The position numbers were made by a program, and so were the translations under genes. A stretch of DNA of 64,000 nucleotides from Microbacterium sp. AK009. Its GTDB lineage: Bacteria; Actinomycetota; Actinomycetes; Actinomycetales; Microbacteriaceae. Numbering within the stretch: the stretch's first letter is position 1; every line of letters begins with the position of its first letter. The stretch is from contig NZ_JACCCG010000001.1 of the NCBI RefSeq assembly GCF_013410955.1, positions 1 through 64,000 on the forward strand, given 5' to 3'. Positions 19,500 through 28,679 of the stretch are shown in pieces. The notes under the pieces are model-generated. The model searched no databases. It saw only the letters and a list, made by a program, of their open reading frames with translations, and was not told the DNA's origin.

Positions 19500-20720
19500 A
19501 TGTCCGTCCGAACGCCCCGCTCGCCGGCACCCTCGCTGTGGGGCGTCGCGCTGACGATCGTGCTCACCGCGGCGGTGCTCCGCTCGCCGATCGTCGCGGT
19601 GGCACCGGTGGCCCGTGACATCCAGGCAGATCTCGACGTCTCGGCCGGCGTCGTGGGGCTCCTCACCAGCATCCCGGTCCTGGCCTTCGCCGTCTGCGCG
19701 CCGCTGGCCGTGGCGACGATCCGCCGCCTCGGACCCGACCTCGCCCTCACCCTGGCCCTCGGCGGGGCCCTGGTCGCCTCGGTCGTGCGCTCAGCCGGGG
19801 GTCTTCCCGCGGTCATCCTCGGCACGGCTCTCCTCGGGGTCTTCCTCACTGTCGGTAACGTCGTCGTGCCGCTCATCATCAAGCGGGAGTTCCCGCCGGA
19901 GCGGGTGCCGTGGATGACGAGCCTGTTCACCTCGGCCATGAACGTCGGCACGATGACGGTGACCCTCGCGACCGCACCGATCGCGGCCGTCACGGACTGG
20001 CGGGTGGCGATCGCCGTGTGGGGAGGGTTCGGACTCGCCGCCCTCGGCGTGTGGGTAGGACTCCACCGCGCCGAGGCGCTGCGACCCGACCCCGGGCCGG
20101 CGGCGACCGGGGTCGCCGGGCGCCTGGACGGAAGGGGGCGCGCAGCGGCCCTGACGCTCAGCACGTGGCTGCTCGCCCTCGCCTTCGCCGGCCAGGCGTT
20201 CGCCTTCTACGGAACCACCGCGTGGCTTCCTTCGCTTCTCATCGACGGCGGCATGCCGGCGGTGCAGGCCGGGGCGGTGGCGGCGATCTTCCAGGTCATG
20301 GGCGTCGCCGGCGCGCTCGTGACGCCCGTCCTCACCAGCCGCTTCTCGGCCGCGCCTGCGGCCGTCATCATCGGGGTGGGGTGGCTCGCGATCCCCCTCG
20401 GCTTCCTCCTGGCGCCGGACGGATGGCTCGTGTGGTGCCTGGTCGGGGGCCTTGCCCAGGGGGCGGGGATCACCTGGGTCTTCATCATGCTCAACGGCTT
20501 CGGCGGCGACGAGCGGGTGGTCGCGGGCAGGTCGGGCACCGTGCAGGGGCTCGGCTACGCCGCGGGCGCCCTCGCCCCGCCGCTTCTGGGAGGCGTGCAC
20601 GATGCGGCCGGCGACTGGGCCCCGGCGCTCCTGATCCTGCTCGGCGCGGTCGGGGTGCTCCTCGTCGCCGGAGCCGTGGGCGCGAGGATCGGGGTGCGCG
20701 AGGCCCGCGAACGCTGGTGA
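19500..20720 (+). CDS. MFS transporter, CynX/NimT-like (paralogue)
   Basis: A 406-aa twelve-helix carrier related to the divergent neighbour; both share the loop VNVLMP/GNVVVPLIIKREFPP after helix 4. Two paralogous carriers back to back around 120 bases of shared upstream sequence suggest a duplicated transport function with common control. The substrate is unknown. The ATG has no strong ribosome-binding site upstream and may be leaderless. Confidence 0.87.
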   Translation: MSVRTPRSPAPSLWGVALTIVLTAAVLRSPIVAVAPVARDIQADLDVSAGVVGLLTSIPVLAFAVCAPLAVATIRRLGPDLALTLALGGALVASVVRSAGGLPAVILGTALLGVFLTVGNVVVPLIIKREFPPERVPWMTSLFTSAMNVGTMTVTLATAPIAAVTDWRVAIAVWGGFGLAALGVWVGLHRAEALRPDPGPAATGVAGRLDGRGRAAALTLSTWLLALAFAGQAFAFYGTTAWLPSLLIDGGMPAVQAGAVAAIFQVMGVAGALVTPVLTSRFSAAPAAVIIGVGWLAIPLGFLLAPDGWLVWCLVGGLAQGAGITWVFIMLNGFGGDERVVAGRSGTVQGLGYAAGALAPPLLGGVHDAAGDWAPALLILLGAVGVLLVAGAVGARIGVREARERW

Positions 20721-20780
20721 GCCTGCGCGGCCGGTTGTGATGCAGCCCGCCGGATGCTGCGGCGCCGCGGCGGACCCGGC

Positions 20781-21965
20781 TCAGCCCGCCTGCGGCAGCG
20801 GCCAGCCGGTGTAGGCCTCGGCCAGGTAGGTCCGTCCCGCCTCGGACTCCACGACCGAGCGCAGTTCGCCGATCTGACGCTTGCGGTCGAAGTCGGTGGC
20901 GTCGGGAGCGACGTGGAGCATGCTCGTCATCCACCACGAGAAGTGCTGCGCCTTCCAGATGCGGGCGAGCGCCGTCTCGGGGAAGGCCTCGATGAGGCGG
21001 TTGTCATTGTCGAGCAGGAGGGCCCGCAGCGCGCGCTCGAGCACGATCACGTCGGCGACCGCGAGGTTCATGCCCTTCGCCCCCGTGGGCGGCACGGTGT
21101 GGGCGGCGTCGCCGATGAGGGCGACCCGGCCGCGGAGGAGCTCGTGGGCGACGAAGCTGCGGAACCGCAGCACGTCGCGCTGGAAGATGGGGCCCTGGTT
21201 CAAAGTCGTCCCCGGCACCCGCACCTGCAGCTCATGCCAGAGCTGCTCCTCGCTGTACGAGGCGGGGTCCACCTCGGGGTCGCACTGGAAGTACATCCGC
21301 TGCACGGTGGCGTTCCGCTGGCTGATCAGCGCGAAGCCGTCCGGGGAGTTGGAGTAGATCAGCTCATCCGAGCTCGGCGGCGCCTCGCAGAGGATCCCGA
21401 ACCACGCGAACGGGTACTCACGGAAGTAGCCGCCGGTCGTTGATCCCGTGACCGCGGGGCGTACCACGCTGCGCGAGCCGTCGGAGCCCACCACGAAGTC
21501 GGCTTCGATCTCGAGCGGCTGACCGTCGGCGTCGACGGCGATGACCCGCGGATGATCCGTCTCGGCGTCTTCGACCCTCTCGGCGATGACCCCGAGGCGC
21601 AGGTCCTGGCCTTCGGCGAGGCGCTCGGCGACGAGGTCTCTCAGCACTTCGTGCTGCGGGTAGAGCCACACCGCGCGACCGGTCGCCGACGGGAAGTCGA
21701 TGCGGTGTCCCTCGCCCTCGAAGCGCAGCTCGATACCGTCGTGGCGGTTGCCGACGGTGCGCACGCGGGAGGAGGCTCCGCTGGACTCGAGGACGTCGAC
21801 GGTGCCCTGCTCGAGGATCCCGGCGCGGATCGTCGTCTCGATCTCCTCACGGGTGCGCTGGTCGATCACCACCGATTCGATGCCGGCCTTGGCGAGCAGG
21901 TGCGACAGGAGCAGGCCGGCGGGGCCTGCGCCTACGATCGCGACGCGGGTGCGGATGCGGGTCAT
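20781..21965 (-). CDS. pobA: 4-hydroxybenzoate 3-monooxygenase PobA
   Basis: A 394-aa class A flavin hydroxylase, the same length as Pseudomonas PobA. FAD motifs: GAGPAG at residues 12-17, DG in VVGSDGSRSVVRP and GD in ALIGDAAHTVPPTGAKGMN. It converts 4-hydroxybenzoate to protocatechuate with NAD(P)H and O2. The ATG at 21965 follows AAGGAG. It lies behind an IclR regulator on the same strand, with a palindrome in between, and its product enters the pca genes a few kilobases away. Confidence 0.93.
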   Translation of the reverse strand: MTRIRTRVAIVGAGPAGLLLSHLLAKAGIESVVIDQRTREEIETTIRAGILEQGTVDVLESSGASSRVRTVGNRHDGIELRFEGEGHRIDFPSATGRAVWLYPQHEVLRDLVAERLAEGQDLRLGVIAERVEDAETDHPRVIAVDADGQPLEIEADFVVGSDGSRSVVRPAVTGSTTGGYFREYPFAWFGILCEAPPSSDELIYSNSPDGFALISQRNATVQRMYFQCDPEVDPASYSEEQLWHELQVRVPGTTLNQGPIFQRDVLRFRSFVAHELLRGRVALIGDAAHTVPPTGAKGMNLAVADVIVLERALRALLLDNDNRLIEAFPETALARIWKAQHFSWWMTSMLHVAPDATDFDRKRQIGELRSVVESEAGRTYLAEAYTGWPLPQAG

Positions 21966-22120
21966 GACGTCTCCTTCGACGGATGTCGGTGCGCGGCGTG
22001 CGGCGGGTGGCGCCGGTGCGCGATGCCCGGCGCGTCGGTGCCGGCTCACGGATGTCGGCGGGCGGCTGTCACCGCCGCCGCGTCCAGTGTGCCGCCGCCC
22101 GGGCCCGCGGCATCCAATCT

Positions 22121-22137
22121 TTCTCGTTCAATGAGAA
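22121..22137 (-). promoter_or_regulatory. Inverted repeat upstream of pobA
   Basis: TTCTC-N7-GAGAA is centred about 160 bases upstream of the pobA start and overlaps the stop codon of the IclR gene. IclR proteins commonly bind palindromes of this size, so it is a candidate operator for the adjacent regulator. Confidence 0.4.
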
Positions 22138-22886
22138 CTCGAACGCAGCGCGTGTTCCACGCCCGCTGCGGCAGACCGCAACTCGTCCCGTGCCCCCGCG
22201 GTCGGTGCGTCGCGGGGGAGGACGACCGAGAGCGCCGCGACGACGGGCCCCGACCGGCCCTCGCGGATCGGCACCGCCACCCCTGTCGACACCGCCTCCA
22301 CCGTGCCGGCGGCGATCACGAACCGGTCGCGGCGGATGCGGGTGAGAAGGCGCCGGAGCTCCGCGGCATCCGTCACCGTCTCCGGAGCCAGCGCGATCAG
22401 GGGGCCGGCGAGCACCCGCTCCTGCACCTCCGGGTCGGCGAAGGCGAGGAGCACCAATCCCGATGACGACGCGTGGAGTGGGAGCCGTCCCGCGACGCGC
22501 GTGATGTTCGCTCCCGCCTGAGGGTGGCTGAGACGTTCGAGGAACAGCGCCTCGCCCTGCTCGAGCACAGCGAGTTGGGTGTGCTCGCGCACCCGCGCCT
22601 GCACCCGCTCCATGAACGGCAGGGCGGCCTGGCGCAGGCGCAGCGCGAGTGAGCCGCGCTCGGCGAGTTCCCATAGCCGCAGGCCCAGGCGTACCCGGTG
22701 GTCCTCGTCGCGCTCGAGCAGCCCGGCGGCGACGAGATCGCCGACGAGGCGGTGCGCGGTCGAGGGCGGCAGCCCCGCACGGCGCCCGATCTCGGACGCC
22801 GTCTGCAGCGTGCGGTCGGCGTCGAAGGTCTCGAGCACGCGCACGAGGCGGTCCAGACCCGAGTCGCCGGAGGGCGAGTTGGCCAT
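22128..22886 (-). CDS. IclR-family regulator (PobR candidate)
   Basis: A 252-aa protein with an N-terminal IclR winged helix (TASEIGRRAGLPPSTAHRLVGDL) and a GAF-like effector domain (ALFLERLSHPQAGANITRVAG; HASSSGLVLLAFA). It is directly upstream of pobA on the same strand. In corynebacteria and streptomycetes IclR proteins named PobR control pobA in response to 4-hydroxybenzoate, and this is the likely role. It is one of three IclR genes within 11 kb. Confidence 0.87.
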   Translation of the reverse strand: MANSPSGDSGLDRLVRVLETFDADRTLQTASEIGRRAGLPPSTAHRLVGDLVAAGLLERDEDHRVRLGLRLWELAERGSLALRLRQAALPFMERVQARVREHTQLAVLEQGEALFLERLSHPQAGANITRVAGRLPLHASSSGLVLLAFADPEVQERVLAGPLIALAPETVTDAAELRRLLTRIRRDRFVIAAGTVEAVSTGVAVPIREGRSGPVVAALSVVLPRDAPTAGARDELRSAAAGVEHALRSSSH

Positions 22887-22898
22887 GGTGACACCATC

Positions 22899-23369
22899 TC
22901 ACGCGACTGCCCACCGCCCCAGGTGGTCGTCGGCGGTGAGCTGCCGGATTCCATCGTCGTGCAGCACGAACTGCGCCCGGAGGTCGACGCCCTCGGCGGC
23001 GCACTCGACCGCCATCGCCCCCGCCCACGCGCGCTCGTCGAGGGTGAAATCGCGCGATCCGCGCCGCTCCCAGACGAGCACCGCCTGGGCCGCGCCGATC
23101 GTCGCGATCAGACCGCCGATCCAGGCCGCGAGGATCTCGGCGCACGGCAGGAGCCCGAGGTCGTCGGTCGCCTCGAGCCCGAACGGATCGAGCGGGTAGT
23201 CGTCGCAGGGCATCACGGGGCCCGTGAGACGCTCGTCGGCGTCGAGGAAGAGCAGCCACACCTGCCGGGGGTTCAGCGCCCGATCCAGCAGCAGTTCGAG
23301 CACCTCCTCGAGGTCGCTGTCGTGGCGGAGCACGCGGTCGTGGTCGAGTCGGGGATCCATGGTCGTCAT
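22899..23369 (-). CDS. Conserved hypothetical protein
   Basis: A 156-aa acidic soluble protein starting at an ATG at 23369. It contains the stretch VWLLFLDADERLTGPVMPCD, a proline/aspartate loop and a C-terminal alpha/beta region (ALVWERRGSRDFTLDERAWA equivalents). Similar proteins are, from memory, frequent in actinobacteria without an assigned role. I do not recognise a catalytic motif. It lies between two divergent IclR genes and ends 13 bases before the pobR-like start. Confidence 0.65.
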   Translation of the reverse strand: MTTMDPRLDHDRVLRHDSDLEEVLELLLDRALNPRQVWLLFLDADERLTGPVMPCDDYPLDPFGLEATDDLGLLPCAEILAAWIGGLIATIGAAQAVLVWERRGSRDFTLDERAWAGAMAVECAAEGVDLRAQFVLHDDGIRQLTADDHLGRWAVA

Positions 23370-23485
23370 GCCCCCACGCTGGCCGAGCGCGCGGCGCGGA
23401 TGAGGCCCTCCGCCGCATCTGGGGACAGCTCGCCTCGCCGGGGCGCCTGTGCAGGAGAGGTTGCGGGGACCGTAGTGTCGGAGGG

Positions 23486-24271
23486 GTGCGCGACGATGCC
23501 GGACAGCGGGACGACCGAGCACCCTCGGGGGAGGGTCTCCTCGACCGCGCCCTGCGCGTCCTCAGCTCATTCACCGAGGACGAGCCGGCACTCACCGCCG
23601 CCGAGCTCGGCGCGCGCGCCAGCCTGTCGTCTTCCACCCTGCACCGGCTGCTCGCCCGTCTCGTCGATCAGGGCCTTCTCGTGCGTCTGCCCGACCGTCG
23701 CTACGCGATCGGCCCCCGGCTGTGGGAGCTCGGCGAACTCTCCCCCCTCGCCCTGCGGCTGCGCGAGACCGCGCTGCCGCACATGCTGCGCCTCTACGAG
23801 GCCACCGGCGAGAACGTCCATCTCGCCGTCCTCGACGGACCGAGCCCGGAGGGCTCTGCCGCGCTCTACGTCGGGCGGGTGACCGGGCGCCACTCGATCC
23901 CGACCCTGAGCCGCATGGGCGGACGCGGGCCGCTGCACACCACCGGCGTCGGCAAGGCGCTGCTGATGACGAGGGATGACGCGTGGCTGGCGCGCTACTT
24001 CACCGCTCCGCTCGAGCGTGAGACCGTGCACTCGCTCACCGATGAGAACGCCCTGCGCGCCGACCTCTCCCGCGCTCGCGCGCGGGGCTTCGCCACGACG
24101 CGCGAGGAGATGACGCTCGGCAACGTCTCGGTCGCGGCGCCCCTGCCCCGCATCGACGGGCTGCCGCCGGCGGCGATCGGACTCGTCGTGCACCTCGAGC
24201 GCGCCGACGAGCGACGCCTCGGACCTCTCGTCATCCAGACCGCCCGAGAGCTGGCCGACGACCTGCGGTGA
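23486..24271 (+). CDS. IclR-family regulator
   Basis: A 261-aa IclR protein: winged helix at LTAAELGARASLSSSTLHRLLARL, effector domain with AALYVGRVTGRHSIPTLSRMGG and HTTGVGKALLMT. The GTG start at 23486 is inferred. It precedes pcaH across a 411-base gap and may control pcaHGBDC. Its effector domain resembles that of the pobA-linked IclR protein more than that of the PcaR at 32748. Confidence 0.86.
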   Translation: MRDDAGQRDDRAPSGEGLLDRALRVLSSFTEDEPALTAAELGARASLSSSTLHRLLARLVDQGLLVRLPDRRYAIGPRLWELGELSPLALRLRETALPHMLRLYEATGENVHLAVLDGPSPEGSAALYVGRVTGRHSIPTLSRMGGRGPLHTTGVGKALLMTRDDAWLARYFTAPLERETVHSLTDENALRADLSRARARGFATTREEMTLGNVSVAAPLPRIDGLPPAAIGLVVHLERADERRLGPLVIQTARELADDLR

Positions 24272-24450
24272 TCCGCTGACACGGCCCGGGGCCGCCTGTT
24301 ACCGCGACACCTGCAAGATCGACGGTGCCATTGTCACCGCGTGTTTCCGGTGGGGCGTCCTGCCACGAGTCGGTCGGGCATCCGTCCCCGCCGCGGGCGG
24401 CGCACCGTGCGACCCCTCCTCCTCGCCCCGCCTCGTTCGCCGCGGCACAC

Positions 24451-24517
24451 CGGAGGAGATCCGCACACGGGAGGCGAAATCGGGCGCAGATCTCCTCCCC
24501 TGTGCGGATCTCCTCCC
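24451..24517. repeat. Large imperfect inverted repeat with an extra direct copy, upstream of pcaH
   Basis: Two 24-base arms (24451-24474 and 24494-24517) match at 22 of 24 positions as inverted copies around a 19-base loop; the arm core is GGAGGAGATCCGCACACGGG. The second arm is followed by a direct third copy of TCTCCTCCC-N-TGTGCGG at 24509-24524. The element lies in the 411-base gap (24272-24682) between an IclR gene and pcaH, where I see no gene. The gap also holds a small inverted repeat, CGGTG-N7-CACCG, at 24323-24339. Confidence 0.7.
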
Positions 24518-24530
24518 GTGTGCGGGCGAG

Positions 24531-24575
24531 CTGGTGTGCGGCGGGCTGGGGTGCGGCGGGCTGGGTTGCGGCGAG
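24531..24575. repeat. 15-bp tandem repeat, three units
   Basis: Units CTGGTGTGCGGCGGG (24531-24545), CTGGGGTGCGGCGGG (24546-24560) and CTGGGTTGCGGCGAG (24561-24575) differ by one to three bases, and a fourth, worn unit follows. It lies about 110 bases upstream of the pcaH start. Confidence 0.7.
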
Positions 24576-24682
24576 CCGGCGTGCCCGCGCGCCATCCCTC
24601 CCACTCAGTGAGACATCGACCCGGCCCACCGGCCCCGCGGTGTCACCCTGGACGCACCCGGACCCGTCGAAGGAGACCGCCG

Positions 24683-25543
24683 ATGACACTCGCGGACCAG
24701 GCTTCCACGCCCCCCGCCGCCCCGGCCGCGCAGGCGCAGACCGCCGCCGCAGCCCCGGAGTCGCTGCTCGCGACCCCGGTGCAGGTGAGCCAGGCCGAGA
24801 TCACCCAGGAGATCCGCGATCTCCACGCCGAGTACGAGCGGCGAGAGGCTGCGGGCGAGAAGCTCCCCGCCACGATGTGGGACTTCCCCCCCTACCGCTC
24901 GAGCATCCTGCGCCACCCGACGAAGAACCCCAAACTCGTCGACCCCGAGACGATCGAGCTTCTCTCCCCGGCCTTCGGCCAGCGCGACGTCGCCGCGATC
25001 GAGTCCGACCTCACGCTGCAGCACTCCGGCGAGCCGATGGGCGAGCGCATCACCGTCCGCGGCCGCCTGCTCGACTCGTGGGGTCGCCCGATCGCCAACC
25101 AGCTCATCGAGATCTGGCAGGCCAACGCCGCCGGGCGCTACATCCACCAGCGCGACCAGCACCCCGCCCCGCTCGACCCGAACTTCACCGGCGCCGGGCG
25201 CACGGTCACGAACGACCAGGGCGAGTACCTCTTCACCACGATCAAGCCCGGGCCCTACCCGTGGAAGAACCACACCAACGCCTGGCGTCCCGCGCACATC
25301 CACTTCTCGGTGTTCGGCAGCGCCTTCACCCAGCGCATCGTGACCCAGATGTACTTCCCGGGCGACCCGCTGTTCGCCCTCGACCCGATCTACAACACCA
25401 TCCGCCGCCAGCGCGACCGCGATGCGCTGATCAGCATCTACGACCACGACCTCACGGTGCCGGAGTTCTCGATGGGCTACCGGTTCGACATCGTCGTGGA
25501 CGGCCCCGACGCCACCTGGTTCGAGCCCGAGGAAGAGCACTGA
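24683..25543 (+). CDS. pcaH: Protocatechuate 3,4-dioxygenase beta subunit
   Basis: A 286-aa intradiol dioxygenase subunit with the non-haem Fe(III) site. Ligand candidates are Tyr in AAGRYIHQRD, Tyr in KPGPYPWKN and the two His in PAHIHFSVFG. The enzyme opens protocatechuate to 3-carboxy-cis,cis-muconate. The ATG follows GAAGGAG. The first 30 residues are an alanine/proline-rich extension absent from most homologues. It overlaps pcaG by one base (TGATG). Confidence 0.95.
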   Translation: MTLADQASTPPAAPAAQAQTAAAAPESLLATPVQVSQAEITQEIRDLHAEYERREAAGEKLPATMWDFPPYRSSILRHPTKNPKLVDPETIELLSPAFGQRDVAAIESDLTLQHSGEPMGERITVRGRLLDSWGRPIANQLIEIWQANAAGRYIHQRDQHPAPLDPNFTGAGRTVTNDQGEYLFTTIKPGPYPWKNHTNAWRPAHIHFSVFGSAFTQRIVTQMYFPGDPLFALDPIYNTIRRQRDRDALISIYDHDLTVPEFSMGYRFDIVVDGPDATWFEPEEEH

Positions 25544-26124
25544 TGCCCCGCCCCACCGGTCCGAAGACCCACACCCCGTCTGCCGGCCAGACGGTCGGCC
25601 CCTTCTTCCACTACGGCGTGACCTACGACGCCATGCACCAGGTCGCCTTCCCGCACTCGCCGGGGGCGATCGTGCTGTCGGGCACCGTCACCGACGGTGC
25701 GGGCGCGCCGATCCCCGACGCACTCGTGGAGGTCTGGTCGGCCGACACCGACGGCACCGTCTCGCGCGCCCGTGGTGCGCACCGCCGCGACGGCCACACC
25801 TTCACCGGGTTCGGCCGCTCGGCGACGACCGACGACGGCCACTACGAGTTCTGGACCCGCAACCCCGGCGCCGAGGCGGGCAAGGCCCCGTTCTTCGCGG
25901 TGATCGTGTATGCCCGCGGCCTGCCGAACAAGCTGCACACCCGGATCTACCTGCCCGACGACGACGCGCTCCTCGCCGCCGACCCGCTGCTGGCCTCACT
26001 CGACGCCGACGAGCGCGCTACGCTCATCGCAACGCGCACCCCCGACGGACATCTGCGCCACGACATCCGGCTGCAGGGGGAGAAGGAGACCGTGTTCCTT
26101 GCCTTCCCCGACGCCCCCGCCTGA
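25543..26124 (+). CDS. pcaG: Protocatechuate 3,4-dioxygenase alpha subunit
   Basis: A 193-aa partner of PcaH with the same fold but without the iron ligands (TPSAGQTVGPFFHYGV; YEFWTRNPG; LPNKLHTRIYLPDD). The alpha subunit shapes the substrate pocket. It is stop-start coupled to pcaH and overlaps the inferred start of pcaB. Confidence 0.95.
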   Translation: MPRPTGPKTHTPSAGQTVGPFFHYGVTYDAMHQVAFPHSPGAIVLSGTVTDGAGAPIPDALVEVWSADTDGTVSRARGAHRRDGHTFTGFGRSATTDDGHYEFWTRNPGAEAGKAPFFAVIVYARGLPNKLHTRIYLPDDDALLAADPLLASLDADERATLIATRTPDGHLRHDIRLQGEKETVFLAFPDAPA

Positions 26125-27502
26125 CACGTCCGACGACGGCGCGATCGACGTCGGCCTGCTGAGCCCGGTCACCGCCGGTCACGACGCCGGGGTCTCGGAC
26201 GCCGCCGTGCTCGACGCCCTTGTGACGGCCGAGGTCGCCCTCACCCGCGCCTACAGCCGAGTGGGCGCCGCACCCGGCAGCGCGGTCACAGAGGTCGCTT
26301 CGACCTTCGGCTGGCAGGACGGGCAGAGCGGATGCCGCGGCCACGGCGTCGCACTCGGCGATCTCGTCACCGCGGCGGTGGCCGGGGGGAACCCCGTCAT
26401 CCCACTCGTGGGCGCGCTGAAGGCCCGGGTGTCGCCGGAGGCGGCGACGTGGATCCACCGCGGGGCGACGAGTCAGGACATCCTCGACACCGCCCTCGTC
26501 CTCGTCGCCCGCGATGCGGCCGCCGAGGTCGCCGCCTCCCTCGCCGCCACCTCCGTCGCCCTCGCGCACCTCGCGCGCGTGCACCGGGACGAGGTCGCCG
26601 CCGCCCGTACGCTCACCCAGCACGCCGTTCCCACGACCGTCGGCGCCCGGGTCGCGGGCTGGCTCCGCGGGGTCGACCGCGCGCGAGCGCAGCTGAACGC
26701 CGTGCGCGCGGCGCTCCCCGCTCAGCTGGGCGGCGCAGCCGGAACGGCCGCTGCGTTCGCCGAGCACCTGGGATCGGCCGAAGCCGCCGCCGCGCTCGTC
26801 GACGCCTATGCCGCCGAGCTCGGCCTCGCGGCCCCGGCCGCGCCCTGGCACACCGAGCGCTGGCCGATCACCGAGCTCGGCGACGCGCTCGTGCAGGCGC
26901 TCGACGCTGTCGGCAAGATCGCCACCGACGTCGCCACCCTCAGCCGTACCGAGATCGGCGAGGTCGCCGAGGGCGCCGGAGGTGGTTCGTCGGCGATGCC
27001 GCAGAAGCAGAACCCCGCGGCATCCGTCCTCCTCCGCTCCGCGGCGCTGCGCGCTCCGCAGCTGGGGGCGACCCTGCATCTGGCCGCCGCGCTCGCCGCC
27101 GACGAGCGGCCCGACGGCGCGTGGCACGCCGAGTGGCCGACGCTGCGCGAGCTCCTCCGTCTCGCCCTCGGCGCGAGCGCGCACGCCGCGCGGCTGACGG
27201 CCGGCCTGCGGATCGACGCCGCCGCGGTGGCGGAGAACCTCGCCGCCACCGGAGGCCTCCTCGTCTCGGAGCGCCTCTCGATCGTCCTCACGCCGCTCAT
27301 CGGCGGGGCGCGCGTGCGCGACCTCGTCGCCGCCGCCCGCGGCGACGACCTGGCGGCGCTGCTGCGCGCCCTCCCCGAACTCGAGGGGACGGATGTCGCC
27401 GACCTCCTCGATCCCGCGGCCTACACGGGGCTCGCCGGCACCTTCGTCGACCGCTCGGTCGCCGCCTCGCCCGCCCCCGACGCCGGAAAGGACCCCCGAT
27501 GA
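26099..27502 (+). CDS. pcaB: 3-carboxy-cis,cis-muconate cycloisomerase
   Basis: A member of the fumarase/aspartase superfamily (about 467 aa) with the signature GSSAMPQKQNP and the TSQDILDTALV segment. It forms 4-carboxymuconolactone from carboxymuconate. No ATG or GTG is suitably placed; a TTG at 26099, inside the end of pcaG and ten bases after AAGGAG, gives the expected length. The start is therefore inferred. Its stop overlaps pcaD by four bases (ATGA). Confidence 0.9.
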   Translation: MPSPTPPPDTSDDGAIDVGLLSPVTAGHDAGVSDAAVLDALVTAEVALTRAYSRVGAAPGSAVTEVASTFGWQDGQSGCRGHGVALGDLVTAAVAGGNPVIPLVGALKARVSPEAATWIHRGATSQDILDTALVLVARDAAAEVAASLAATSVALAHLARVHRDEVAAARTLTQHAVPTTVGARVAGWLRGVDRARAQLNAVRAALPAQLGGAAGTAAAFAEHLGSAEAAAALVDAYAAELGLAAPAAPWHTERWPITELGDALVQALDAVGKIATDVATLSRTEIGEVAEGAGGGSSAMPQKQNPAASVLLRSAALRAPQLGATLHLAAALAADERPDGAWHAEWPTLRELLRLALGASAHAARLTAGLRIDAAAVAENLAATGGLLVSERLSIVLTPLIGGARVRDLVAAARGDDLAALLRALPELEGTDVADLLDPAAYTGLAGTFVDRSVAASPAPDAGKDPR

Positions 27503-28284
27503 CCCGCCCCGTGCTCACCCTCACCAACGCCGGCGGCCCGGAAGGCGCCCCGCTCGTCGTCCTCGGCGACTCGCTCGGCACCTCGACGATCCTCTGGGAC
27601 GAGGTCGTCCCGGCGCTGCGCGTCCGATTCCGGGTGCGCGCGTTCGACCTCCCCGGTCACGGTGTCTCCCCGGCGGCGGGCGACGCCTTCACTGTCGCCG
27701 ATCTCGCCGACGCGCTCGCCGCCGAGATCGCCGAACCGTTCCACTACGCCGGGGTCTCGCTCGGCGGCGCCGTCGGATTGGAGCTCGCCCTGCGGCATCC
27801 CTCTCTCGTCCGCTCCGCGACGATCATCGCCTCGGGCGCGAAGATCGGCACCGCCGAGGGGTGGCACGAGCGCGCTGCCCAAGTCCGTCAGCAATCGACC
27901 TCGTCGCTGATCATCGCCTCGGCGGGCCGGTGGTTCGCCCCCGACACGATCGCCGGGAACCCCGACCTGACCGGGCGGCTCCTGCACTCCCTGCGCGATG
28001 CCGACGCCGAGAGCTATGCCCGCTGCTGTGAGGCGCTCGCCGCCCATGACGTGCGCGACCGCCTGGGCGAGATCACGGTTCCGGTGCTGGCGGTGTGGGG
28101 CGGTCACGACGAGGTCACCCCCGAAGCCCTCGCTCGAGAGATCGCCGACGGTGTCGTGCACGGACGCGCCGCCGGCATCCCGGGAGCGGCCCACCTGCCG
28201 CCTGCCGACGATCCTGACGCGACGGCGACGGTGATCGCGGACTTCGTCAGCGAGATCGAGAGGACAGCGGATGACACGGCCTGA
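27499..28284 (+). CDS. pcaD: 3-oxoadipate enol-lactonase
   Basis: A 261-aa alpha/beta hydrolase. The nucleophile elbow is GVSLGGA, the acid is likely the Asp in WGGHDEVTP and the base the His in PGAAHLPP. It hydrolyses 3-oxoadipate enol-lactone to 3-oxoadipate. In many actinobacteria pcaD is fused to pcaC as pcaL; here the two are separate genes overlapping by 14 bases. Confidence 0.93.
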   Translation: MTRPVLTLTNAGGPEGAPLVVLGDSLGTSTILWDEVVPALRVRFRVRAFDLPGHGVSPAAGDAFTVADLADALAAEIAEPFHYAGVSLGGAVGLELALRHPSLVRSATIIASGAKIGTAEGWHERAAQVRQQSTSSLIIASAGRWFAPDTIAGNPDLTGRLLHSLRDADAESYARCCEALAAHDVRDRLGEITVPVLAVWGGHDEVTPEALAREIADGVVHGRAAGIPGAAHLPPADDPDATATVIADFVSEIERTADDTA

Positions 28285-28672
28285 CGGCGAGGGACTGACC
28301 GACCAGGAGCGCTACGACCAGGGCATGACGGTGCGCCGCGAGGTGCTCTCGGACGCCCACGTCGACCGCGCGATCGCCGGGACGACTCCGCTGACGGCGG
28401 ACTTCCAGGACTTCATCACGCGTGTCGCCTGGGGAGACGTGTGGTCGCGTCCGGGGCTCGACCGACGCTCCCGCTCGGTGGCGGTGCTCACCGCGCTGAT
28501 CGCGCTCGAGCACCACGAGGAGCTCGCGATGCACCTGCGCGCAGCCCTTCGCAACGGCCTCACCGTCGACGAGGTGCGCGAGGTCATCCTCCAGTCGGCG
28601 GTGTACTGCGGGGTGCCCGCCGCCAACACGGCGTTCCGCATCGCTGCGGAGGTCTACGCCGACGCGCCATGA
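28271..28672 (+). CDS. pcaC: 4-carboxymuconolactone decarboxylase
   Basis: A 133-aa all-helical CMD-family protein (YDQGMTVRREVLSDAHVD; the typical ALEHHEELAMHLRAALRNG and AVYCGVPAANTAF segments). It decarboxylates 4-carboxymuconolactone to the enol-lactone used by PcaD. It starts inside the 3' end of pcaD, so translation is coupled. Confidence 0.95.
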   Translation: MTRPDGEGLTDQERYDQGMTVRREVLSDAHVDRAIAGTTPLTADFQDFITRVAWGDVWSRPGLDRRSRSVAVLTALIALEHHEELAMHLRAALRNGLTVDEVREVILQSAVYCGVPAANTAFRIAAEVYADAP

Positions 28673-28679
28673 TGTGACC

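Noticed and set aside
24451..24575. CRISPR array or insertion-sequence end
   Set aside because: The repeats are too short and contiguous for CRISPR repeats with spacers, and no transposase or cas gene is present in the window.
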